From Chloroflexota bacterium (GTDB taxonomy: Bacteria; Chloroflexota; Dehalococcoidia; UBA2979): a stretch of 11,878 nt of DNA. The position numbers were made by a program, and so were the translations under genes. Under the pieces are notes generated by a model that saw nothing but the letters and a program-made list of their open reading frames with translations, was not told where the DNA came from and searched no databases. The stretch lies in assembly GCA_947446155.1 (NCBI GenBank), contig CANFFZ010000059.1, positions 1-11,878 on the forward strand. Direction: 5' to 3'. This document shows, piece after piece, positions 1 to 6,101 of this stretch. How positions within the stretch are numbered: position 1 is the stretch's first letter; every line of letters begins with the position of its first letter.

Positions 1-347
1 ACGATCGCGCCGCGCGGCTCCAGTGTCTGGAAGAGCGCAGCGTCGAGGCCCGACTCCGCGCACCCCCCAATCGAGAAGTCCCCCACCACGACGTCGGCGG
101 AGTTCGCGAGACCTTCGATGATCTCCGCGTCACCCTCGACCCAGCGCTTGCCGTGGTTCACAAACGCGAACGCGCCACCCTCGCCACTGCCCCAGCGGCC
201 ACCACGTAGCCGTCCGGCCTCGCCGTCCTTCGGCTCCACCTTCACCACGTCCCAGCCGACCTCCGCCAGCAGCTTCGTGGTGTACGCCGCGCCCACGCCG
301 GTGGCGAGGTCGAGCGCGCGAGGTCGATGCGTCGGCTCGGCGGTCAT
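1..347 (-). CDS. Family III (CaiB/BaiF) CoA-transferase, N-terminal part, cut by window edge
   Basis: Only the first 115 residues are present; the rest lies beyond base 1. The ATG at 347-345 overlaps the TGA of the upstream CoA-transferase in an ATGA arrangement. An AGAGG ribosome site (360-356) sits 8 bases before it, so the two genes are probably translationally coupled. The visible protein has the family's N-terminal Rossmann-like start: a conserved ALDLATGVGAAYTTKLLAEVGWDVVKVEP block (residues 11-39), then a GRLRGG stretch and FVNHGKRWV (residues 62-70), which corresponds to the family's N-x-x-KRS segment. The catalytic Asp region is outside the window. Family members move CoA between carboxylic acids via an aspartyl-CoA thioester. 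The substrate cannot be told from this part. Because it is coupled to a paralogue, the two could form a heteromer or act on successive substrates; that is inference. It is open to the edge with no stop in frame. Confidence 0.85.
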   Translation of the reverse strand, partial: MTAEPTHRPRALDLATGVGAAYTTKLLAEVGWDVVKVEPKDGEAGRLRGGRWGSGEGGAFAFVNHGKRWVEGDAEIIEGLANSADVVVGDFSIGGCAESGLDAALFQTLEPRGAI

Positions 348-1579
348 CGAGCGAACCTCTGCCAGCCGTCATAGACCTCGTCCACCCGGCTGAGTTCGCC
401 ACGTTCGATCCGCAGCGCGATCTGTTCCGGCGTGGCACGCGGTCGAGGCTTCGGCGCCGGCAGCGAGCCGGCAGTACCCGATTCGATGGCTGCCGCGATC
501 TCCGCAGGCGACAGCCCGGCGACCTCGGACAGCACCCACTGGTTGTCCTCGCCCAGGCCGTGCGGTGCCGTCATCGGCACCTCGCGCCCACCGCCGAAGG
601 TTGGCCCCGCGACGGGCATCGAGGTCTCCCCCACACCGAGAAGTCCGAAGTAACCGCGCGTCCACAGGTGTGCGTCCGCGGACTGATCGGCGGCATCGGC
701 GACCTCGGCGGCCGCGATGCCGGCCGCCTGCAGCGCTGCCGCGACCTGGCTACCGTCGCGTCCGGAGAGCGCCGCGCCGAGGGTGAGGTCAGCGCCCGCG
801 CCGTCCCCGGACAGCGTGACGTCGAGGGCAGCGGCGAGCGCCAACATCTGCTCGCGCGTCGCGGAGATCGCCACGTGCCGGTCGAGGCCGAGGGTGGAGA
901 AGACGCCGTGGACCGCGTAGCGAGTGTCTCCGTTCCCCATCCGCTTCGGCGGCGGCGCACCGAACGAGCGCTCTGTGACCACCGGCCCGAGGTTGCTGAT
1001 CTGCGTCTCGTAGAGCGAGATATCGATGTGAGTGCCCTCGCCGGTCGCGTCGCGATGGTCGAGCGCCGCGAGGAGCGCGAAGGCAGCGTTCAGCCCACAG
1101 GTGTTGTCCGCGTAGACGATGGTGCCCGGACGCCCCGGCCAGGCATCGGCTGGCCCGATCATCTCGTTATGTCCACTCACCGCCTCGGCGCCTGGGCCGA
1201 AGAGCGGCCGCTCGCCCCACGGCCCGGTCGTGCCGAAGCCCGTGAGCGAGAGGTAGATCACGTCCGGTTTCAGTGCCTTGATCGAGGGGTAGTCGATCCC
1301 AAACTGACGCATCACTCGCGGCGTGAAGTTGTGCGCCACGATGTCGCACTTCGCGGCCACCCGCCGGAACAACTCCGGCCCGCCCTCTGACCCGAGGTCG
1401 AGGCCGAGGCGTCGCTTGCTGCGGAACAGGTCGGGCTCCGGCTGGGCCGCCGACCCGCGCTGGTGCGACTCCACGCGGATCACCTCGGCACCGAGATCGG
1501 CGAGGTGACGCGTGGCGAAGGGCAGCGCGGCTGCCTGCTCCATGGAGAGTACACGGATGCCCTCAAGCGGTCGGTCCAT
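344..1579 (-). CDS. Family III (CaiB/BaiF) CoA-transferase
   Basis: Protein of 411 residues, normal for the family (about 390-430). It opens with PLEGIRVLSMEQAAALPFATR (residues 4-24) and ADLGAEVIRVES (27-38), the family nucleotide-fold start. RSKRRLGLDL (53-62) is the conserved block after the first strand. The catalytic Asp is most likely D158 in IVYADNTCG (154-162), followed by the AAFALLAAL helix and the GEGTHIDISLYE signature (180-191). The ATG at 1579-1577 has a strong AGAGGGGG ribosome site (1591-1584) 4 bases upstream. Longer in-frame starts exist but lack family similarity. Such enzymes activate carboxylates (carnitine, formyl/oxalyl, mesaconyl, succinyl types) in the cytoplasm; the substrate here is unknown. 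It lies just downstream of a cyclase-family hydrolase and overlaps a second CoA-transferase by 4 bases. It could instead be a racemase of the same fold (AMACR-like), which sequence alone does not exclude. Confidence 0.9.
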   Translation of the reverse strand: MDRPLEGIRVLSMEQAAALPFATRHLADLGAEVIRVESHQRGSAAQPEPDLFRSKRRLGLDLGSEGGPELFRRVAAKCDIVAHNFTPRVMRQFGIDYPSIKALKPDVIYLSLTGFGTTGPWGERPLFGPGAEAVSGHNEMIGPADAWPGRPGTIVYADNTCGLNAAFALLAALDHRDATGEGTHIDISLYETQISNLGPVVTERSFGAPPPKRMGNGDTRYAVHGVFSTLGLDRHVAISATREQMLALAAALDVTLSGDGAGADLTLGAALSGRDGSQVAAALQAAGIAAAEVADAADQSADAHLWTRGYFGLLGVGETSMPVAGPTFGGGREVPMTAPHGLGEDNQWVLSEVAGLSPAEIAAAIESGTAGSLPAPKPRPRATPEQIALRIERGELSRVDEVYDGWQRFAR

Positions 1580-1603
1580 ACGTCCCCCTCTGGGCGTCGG
1601 CGG

Positions 1604-1609
1604 ACGATA
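1604..1609 (-). promoter_or_regulatory. Possible promoter -10 (TATCGT) for the CoA-transferase pair
   Basis: The 89-base gap between the cyclase and the first CoA-transferase is richer in A+T than its surroundings. On the minus strand it contains TATCGT, 24 bases before the ATG, which would leave a short leader holding the AGAGGGGG ribosome site. No convincing -35 is seen at 16-18 bases. The hexamer forms part of a small dyad: CGATA at 1605-1609 and TATCG at 1622-1626, 12 bases apart. TATCGAG occurs twice (1622-1628 and 1649-1655), so an operator is possible. This is weak evidence from motif and position only. Confidence 0.3.
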
Positions 1610-1668
1610 CCACTTTACTGATATCGAGCGGAGAGCCGTCTGGCACCGTATCGAGGCCCAGACCCTGC

Positions 1669-2601
1669 CTAGAACATCGCGATTGGGTTCACCGGGGAGC
1701 CCGTCCCGCCGATCACCACCAGCGGCGCGATCGTCAGCATGAACTCGTACTGGCCGGTCTCCGCGCACACCTCGGACAGCGCCTCGAAGTTGGCGTTGTC
1801 GAGGAGCGGTAGGCCCATGTGCGGGATCGCGATCACGTGCAGCGGGATGCGCTCGCCGGTGTATTCTTGGCCGGACGCCTCCTGCAGGTCCCACCCCATC
1901 AGCGCCGCACCGGTGTCCTGCAGGAACTCAAGAACCGACACCGCCACGCCCGGCGTGTTCAGCGGCATCGCCATCTCGAAGCCCGGGTTGGCACTCCAGA
2001 ACGGGTTCGAGCCCGAACGGATCAGCACCGCGTCGCCCGGCTGCGGCGTCAGTCCCTGCTCCTTCGCCCAGTCTTCGAGATCCCAGCCCTCGACGGGCTC
2101 GCCGATGCGGACGTGGTCGTGGCCACGCATCTTCGGGATGTCGTACAGGATGCCGCGCGTGACGATGCCGTCCCGCCATGCATCGATCGAGTTCGCGCCG
2201 GCGCCCGCCTCGGTCACGAGGGAGATCGGGCGGCCGTTCCACATCGGCCCGCCGGGGCCAGCGAAGATGTGGCACAACGCATCGATGTGGGTGTTCACGA
2301 AGCCGTGGTACGAGACGCCGACGTAGTCGACCGTGCTCGCCGTGTTCACCGTCATCTTATGGTCGGCGGGACGCCCGTTCCGCTTCGCGTCGGGCAGCAC
2401 GGCCGCCGTCGCGAGCGGGTTCGCGCACGACACCGTGCGCCCTTCACGGACGAGGGCCGCCGCACGCTGCCGCACGTTGGAGTCGATGTAGTTGAGCGTG
2501 CCGAACTGGTCCTCCGGCCCCCATTTGCCCCAGTTGTTGAGGCGCGTGCGATAGGCCTGGTACTCCTCAGCGGTCGTCGGCTTCCGGTCACGCAGTCCCA
2601 C
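1669..2601 (-). CDS. Cyclase-family metal-dependent hydrolase (PF04199-like)
   Basis: Protein of 310 residues matching the long cyclase-family proteins related to kynurenine formamidase and isatin hydrolase. It opens with an NNWGKWGPEDQFGTLNYI segment (22-39) typical of this branch. The metal site is YHGFVNTHIDALCH (98-111), with H99, H105, D107 and H111 as probable ligands. A conserved MPLNTPGVAVSVLEFL block (212-227) and a WDLQEASGQEY segment (237-247) follow. These enzymes hydrolyse amide or lactam-like bonds or act on cyclic compounds in the cytoplasm, usually with Mn or Zn. I chose the GTG at 2601-2599 because AAGGGGG (2614-2608) lies 6 bases before it and the MGLRDRKPTTAEEY start fits the family. 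An ATG at 2619-2617, with GAGG before it, would add six residues. The start overlaps the end of rarA by 14 bases. The neighbouring CoA-transferases suggest the released acid may be activated to a CoA ester, which is inference. Confidence 0.87.
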   Translation of the reverse strand: MGLRDRKPTTAEEYQAYRTRLNNWGKWGPEDQFGTLNYIDSNVRQRAAALVREGRTVSCANPLATAAVLPDAKRNGRPADHKMTVNTASTVDYVGVSYHGFVNTHIDALCHIFAGPGGPMWNGRPISLVTEAGAGANSIDAWRDGIVTRGILYDIPKMRGHDHVRIGEPVEGWDLEDWAKEQGLTPQPGDAVLIRSGSNPFWSANPGFEMAMPLNTPGVAVSVLEFLQDTGAALMGWDLQEASGQEYTGERIPLHVIAIPHMGLPLLDNANFEALSEVCAETGQYEFMLTIAPLVVIGGTGSPVNPIAMF

Positions 2602-3982
2602 GGTCGTCCCCCTTCGCATCTTGCCTCGGGCCTCGCTGCGGGCCGCCATCGAGGGGCTCCGAGCCAAGTGTCCCCGCACGGTAGTACTGGTGGCCCTCGG
2701 CGGAGGGTGGCCGGTGCGCCTGGTCGACGACGTGGCCGGGCTCGTCGTGCGCGTAGCGGTAGCCCTGGCCGTAGCCGAGCGTGCGCATGAGGCCGGTCGC
2801 GGCGTTCCGCAAGTGCATTGGCACCGGGTCGTTGCGCGTGTTCCGCGCGTCCTCCGCCGCGGCCTCGTAGGCGCGGTACGCGGAGTTCGACTTCGGCGCG
2901 CGCGCGAGGTAGACCACGGCCTCCGCCAGCGGCAGCCGCGCCTCCGGCATTCCGAGGAAGTGGCACGCCTGCTGTGCCGCGACGGCGATGGTCAGCGCCC
3001 TCGGATCAGCGAGGCCCACGTCCTCCGCCGCGAGGATCACGATGCGCCGCGCGACGAAGAGCGGATCCTCGCCCGCCTCGAGCATCCGGGCGAGCCAGTA
3101 GAGCGCGCCGTCCGGGTCGGAGTCGCGCATGCTTTTGATGAAGGCGGAGATCTGGTCGTAGTGGGCGTCGCCCTCTTTGTCATAGAGCAGCGTCGGATGC
3201 TGCGTGGCCTGCTCGACGGCGTCGAGGTCGAGCACACGCGCGCCGCCCTCGGCCGGTGTGATCCGCGTTGCGAGGTCGAGGATGGTGATCCCCGCCCGCC
3301 CATCGCCCCCGGCCGCCCGCGCGATCGCCGAGAGCACCTCGTCGCTCGCCTGTACGCCAGCACCGCCGAGGCCACGCTCCGCGTCCTCCAGCGTGCGCCG
3401 CAGGATCACCTCGATCTCGGAGGGTTCGAGGAGTTTCAGCACGAAGACGCGGCAGCGGGAGAGCAGCGGCGCGACGACGTAGAACGAAGGGTTCTCCGTG
3501 GTCGCGCCGATCAGCGTGACCGTCCCCGCCTCGACGTGCGGGAGCAGCGCGTCCTGTTGCGCGCGGTTGAAGCGATGGATCTCGTCGATAAAGAGGATGG
3601 TGCGACGGCCGGTGATGCGCAGCCGATCGCGCGCTTCCGCGACAGACTTCCGCATGTCCGCGACACCCGAGTTCACCGCGGACAGCTCGTCGAAGTGGCG
3701 CTGCGTCGCCCCGGCAATGATCGTCGCCAGTGTCGTCTTCCCGGTACCCGGCGGCCCCCACAGCACCATCGAGGGCACGTCGTCGCCCTCGATCATTCGC
3801 CGGAGCGCGGTACCCGGGCCGATCACCCCCTGCTGCCCAACGTACTCATCGAGGTTCCGGGGGCGCATCCGGGAGGCGAGCGGCGCCCCTGCCTCGGATC
3901 CCGTACGAGCGGCGGCGCGGCCGGGTTCACCGAAGAACCCGCCCTGCAACCCGGGGACTGCGTCATTCCCACGCCTCGGCAT
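2588..3982 (-). CDS. rarA: Replication-associated recombination protein A (RarA/MgsA, AAA+ ATPase)
   Basis: Protein of 464 residues, close to the usual 430-450, related to clamp-loader ATPases and eukaryotic WRNIP1. It acts at stalled replication forks and DNA ends with SSB and the clamp loader. ASRMRPRNLDEYVGQ (36-50) is the family entry motif. Walker A is GPPGTGKT (76-83), Walker B ILFIDEIHRFN (129-139), sensor 1 LIGATTENP (157-165) and the arginine finger LLSRCR (173-178). The C-terminal part has AFIKSMRDSDPDGALYWLARML (280-301) and MHLRNAATGLMRTLGYGQGYRYAHD (389-413), which mark the tetramerisation region. It starts 9 bases after the DUF402 stop; the ribosome site is weak. Residues 1-35 are a variable leader. 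The last 30 residues are hydrophilic and unlike the usual family tail, and the end overlaps the cyclase start. Confidence 0.95.
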   Translation of the reverse strand: MPRRGNDAVPGLQGGFFGEPGRAAARTGSEAGAPLASRMRPRNLDEYVGQQGVIGPGTALRRMIEGDDVPSMVLWGPPGTGKTTLATIIAGATQRHFDELSAVNSGVADMRKSVAEARDRLRITGRRTILFIDEIHRFNRAQQDALLPHVEAGTVTLIGATTENPSFYVVAPLLSRCRVFVLKLLEPSEIEVILRRTLEDAERGLGGAGVQASDEVLSAIARAAGGDGRAGITILDLATRITPAEGGARVLDLDAVEQATQHPTLLYDKEGDAHYDQISAFIKSMRDSDPDGALYWLARMLEAGEDPLFVARRIVILAAEDVGLADPRALTIAVAAQQACHFLGMPEARLPLAEAVVYLARAPKSNSAYRAYEAAAEDARNTRNDPVPMHLRNAATGLMRTLGYGQGYRYAHDEPGHVVDQAHRPPSAEGHQYYRAGTLGSEPLDGGPQRGPRQDAKGDDRGTA

Positions 3983-3991
3983 GGGCGCAGT

Positions 3992-4540
3992 CTAGCCCTG
4001 CGAGGGTGGCGGAATGTGCCGGTCGCGGTCGAACGGGAAGGTCTGCGCCGCGACCTGGCGGACGACCTCGGCGGTCTCCGCGCGAAGGCGGGCGACGAGG
4101 TCGGCGGGGTACGCCCAGCGCTCGCTGTGCTCGATGAACTCGTCCTCGTCGTGGACCTCGACGCCGTGGTCGTAGCGCAGCACGTCCAGGTCCAGGTCGA
4201 CCCACCGGATCGTGTCGCCATCGAAGGTGGGGGGCGACGCGAGGTTCACGTAGGTCAGTTGGCCGCGTTCGCCGGTGGGCTGGTGCTGGTGCATGACGTT
4301 GTACCGGCGGTCGTCCCGGAAGAACAGCATCGTGAACGGGTACATCACGACGCCCTCACCTCGATACCCCACCCAGCGAGTGCCGGGACGGATCCAGCAG
4401 CGGAGCATCGGGCCGTGCTCGTCCAGCAGGAGTGCGTCGTACTGGTAGTGCAGCGACCCGTCGAACTTGGTGGACGCGATATGCACCGGCCGGCCGGCGG
4501 AAAAGTCAGGAAGTGGGGTTTCTGTGGGCATCTCGGGCAT
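3992..4540 (-). CDS. DUF402 domain protein (FomD/Ntdp-like phosphatase fold)
   Basis: Protein of 182 residues, typical for DUF402. The N-terminal half is a run of short beta segments (KFDGSLHYQYDALLL, 25-39; MLRCWIRPGT, 45-54). It is followed by LTYVNLASPP (95-104), VDLDLDVLRY (114-123) and VHDEDEFIEH (129-138), the acidic clusters that bind divalent metal in this family. Characterised relatives are nucleoside di/triphosphatases (Ntdp) and FomD of fosfomycin synthesis; a housekeeping nucleotide phosphatase role is the likelier one, as no fosfomycin genes are present. An ATG at 4531 would remove three residues. Neither start has a good ribosome site. A TACGAT hexamer ends 8 bases upstream of 4540, so the message may be leaderless or nearly so. 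It is the first gene of the minus-strand run and lies 9 bases before rarA. Confidence 0.85.
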   Translation of the reverse strand: MPEMPTETPLPDFSAGRPVHIASTKFDGSLHYQYDALLLDEHGPMLRCWIRPGTRWVGYRGEGVVMYPFTMLFFRDDRRYNVMHQHQPTGERGQLTYVNLASPPTFDGDTIRWVDLDLDVLRYDHGVEVHDEDEFIEHSERWAYPADLVARLRAETAEVVRQVAAQTFPFDRDRHIPPPSQG

Positions 4541-4548
4541 CGGGCGGC

Positions 4549-4554
4549 ATCGTA
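4549..4554 (-). promoter_or_regulatory. Probable -10 element (TACGAT) for DUF402-rarA
   Basis: On the minus strand TACGAT lies 8 bases before the ATG at 4540. A transcript starting about 7 bases after it would begin within a base or two of the start codon, giving a leaderless mRNA. It matches TATAAT at four of six positions. No -35 hexamer is evident. It sits in the left arm of the inverted repeat and mirrors the gatB element. Confidence 0.4.
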
Positions 4555-4572
4555 CCCCCGGTGATGCGGAGG

Positions 4573-4578
4573 TACGAT
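4573..4578 (+). promoter_or_regulatory. Probable -10 element (TACGAT) for gatB
   Basis: TACGAT in the right arm of the inverted repeat. A start about 7 bases downstream (near 4585) would give a leader of about 38 bases ending in the GAGGGAG ribosome site and the GTG at 4623. No clear -35 is visible. The same bases also form an ATG (4577-4579) preceded by GGAGG, so a translational reading cannot be excluded from sequence alone. Confidence 0.4.
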
Positions 4579-4607
4579 GAGTGCTGCGCGGCGCGGCAGC
4601 CGCACCC

Positions 4608-4614
4608 GAGGGAG
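4608..4614 (+). promoter_or_regulatory. Ribosome binding site (GAGGGAG) that sets the gatB start
   Basis: GAGGGAG ends 8 bases before the GTG at 4623, normal spacing. It supports 4623 over the in-frame GTG at 4581, which has its own GGAGG (4568-4572) 8 bases upstream. Family alignment from memory also favours 4623, since the conserved core YEAVIGVEVHIQL begins only nine residues later. Confidence 0.6.
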
Positions 4615-4622
4615 ACGCCCGA

Positions 4623-6101
4623 GTGACGACGGCAGCGCGCACTGACTACGAGGCCGTGATCGGCGTCGAAGTCCACATCCAGTTGAAGACCAAGTCGAAA
4701 ATGTTCTGCGGCTGCAACCGCGAATATTTCGACACGGAGCCGAACAGCCACGTCTGCCCGGTGTGCCTCGGCATGCCGGGGATGCTCCCCGTCATCAACG
4801 AACAGGCCGTCACGTACACGCTGCTCGCCGGCCTCGCGATGGGCTGCGAGATCCCCCGCCACGCGAAGTTCGACCGAAAGAACTACCCCTACCCCGACCT
4901 CATGAAGGGCTACCAGATCTCGCAGTTCGACCAGCCGTTCTGTGTCGGCGGCACCCTCACCATCGAGGTCGACGGGGCACTGCAGGTCGTCCACCTCGAG
5001 CGCATCCACCTCGAGGAGGACACGGCACGCCTCCTGCACCGCGACGACGGCGCCGAGTCGTACTCGTTGCTGGACGTGAACCGCTCTGGGTCACCGCTCA
5101 TGGAACTCGTGACGACGCCAGACATGCACTCAGGCGCCGAGGCCGCCGCGTTCCTCCGCAAACTGCGCCAGACCATGCGCTACCTCGGCATCGCGGACGC
5201 GGACATGGAGAAGGGCGGCATGCGCGCGGACGCCAACGTCTCGATCCGCCCGCGCGGCCAGGCTGAGCTCGGCCGAAAGGTCGAGGTGAAGAACATGAAC
5301 TCGTTCCGCGCCGTCCAGCGCGCCATCGAGTTCGAGATCGAACGCCAGTCGCGCCTTGCAGATGCGGGCGAGCGAATCAAGCAGGAGACGCGCGGTTACG
5401 TGGACGCCACAGGCGAGACGGTGTCGCAGCGCTCCAAGGAAGAGGCGAACGACTACCGCTACTTCCCGGAACCCGACCTGCCCCCGATGGTCATCGAGCC
5501 CGCCACCATCGAGGCCGTGCGCGCGCGGCTGCCAGAACTGCCGGATGCCCGCCGCGAGCGCTTCGTCCGCGAGTACGGCCTTACGCCGGACGAGGCGCGC
5601 ACGCTGACGGAGTCGCACACCACCGCCGACACGTACGAGGAGGCCGTGCGCCTCGCTGGCACACCCCTCGCGCGGCCGGTGGCCCTCTGGTTCATCGGCG
5701 AGGTCGCGCGGCGGCTGAACACCCTCGGCCACGCCGACGCGGAACTCTCCGACACGAAGGTTACCCCCGCCCACATCGCCGAGCTGACGCGCCTCGTCGC
5801 CGACGGTGCGGTCACGGGCAGCACCGCGAAGGACGTCCTGGACGCCGCTTTCGAGTCTGGCGACATGCCAGCCGCCATCGTGGACGCTCGCGGTCTCCGC
5901 GTCGTCCGCGACGAGGGTGCTGTCGAGGCGGTCGTGAAGGCGGCCATCGAGGGCAACCCGAAGGCGGTGGCGGACTACCGCGCCGGGAAGCAGGCGGCGG
6001 TCGGATTCCTCGTGGGGCAGGTCATGCGAGAGATGAAGGGCCGGGCAGACGCGAACGGCGTGGCGGACATCGTCCGCCGGCTGCTGGACGTCACAATATG
6101 A
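4623..6101 (+). CDS. gatB: Aspartyl/glutamyl-tRNA amidotransferase subunit B
   Basis: Protein of 492 residues, typical for GatB (about 475-500). It is the kinase-like and tRNA-binding subunit of GatCAB, which turns Glu-tRNA(Gln) and Asp-tRNA(Asn) into Gln- and Asn-charged forms. The core starts YEAVIGVEVHIQLKTKSKMF (9-28). C29, C31, C45 and C48 match the zinc-binding cysteines. YPYPDLMKGYQISQFD (88-103) and RADANVSIR (201-209) are family signatures, as is VEVKNMNSFRAVQRAI (220-235). The C-terminal helical and YqeY-like tail runs from about 300 to the end, with GKQAAVGFLVGQVMREMKGRA (455-475). The start is the GTG after the GAGGGAG site; a GTG at 4581 would add 14 residues. gatA and gatC are not adjacent, which is common outside Firmicutes. 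Its stop overlaps the yvcK ATG by four bases. Confidence 0.97.
   Translation: MTTAARTDYEAVIGVEVHIQLKTKSKMFCGCNREYFDTEPNSHVCPVCLGMPGMLPVINEQAVTYTLLAGLAMGCEIPRHAKFDRKNYPYPDLMKGYQISQFDQPFCVGGTLTIEVDGALQVVHLERIHLEEDTARLLHRDDGAESYSLLDVNRSGSPLMELVTTPDMHSGAEAAAFLRKLRQTMRYLGIADADMEKGGMRADANVSIRPRGQAELGRKVEVKNMNSFRAVQRAIEFEIERQSRLADAGERIKQETRGYVDATGETVSQRSKEEANDYRYFPEPDLPPMVIEPATIEAVRARLPELPDARRERFVREYGLTPDEARTLTESHTTADTYEEAVRLAGTPLARPVALWFIGEVARRLNTLGHADAELSDTKVTPAHIAELTRLVADGAVTGSTAKDVLDAAFESGDMPAAIVDARGLRVVRDEGAVEAVVKAAIEGNPKAVADYRAGKQAAVGFLVGQVMREMKGRADANGVADIVRRLLDVTI

Larger units (their letters stand above)
4548..4579. repeat. 32-bp near-perfect inverted repeat in the DUF402/gatB divergent promoter region
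   Basis: Left arm CATCGTACCCCCG (4548-4560), centre GTGATG (4561-4566), right arm CGGAGGTACGATG (4567-4579). Twelve of 13 arm positions pair; the exception is C4557 against A4570. Each arm read outward carries GGTACGATG, so both -10-like hexamers and two SD-plus-ATG-like strings are mirrored. It may be a bidirectional promoter, an operator for a dimeric regulator, or both. If the mapped transcript started upstream it would form a strong hairpin. Confidence 0.75.

Noticed and set aside
1638..1663. Inverted repeat GTCTGG/CCAGAC just after the cyclase stop as a terminator
   Set aside because: The stem has only 6 bp with a 14-base loop and no T run follows it on the minus strand.
2621..4564. Long open frame on the plus strand across rarA and DUF402
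   Set aside because: It is antisense to RarA and DUF402, which have clear family motifs. It is arginine-rich without recognisable domains, as expected from GC-rich shadow frames.
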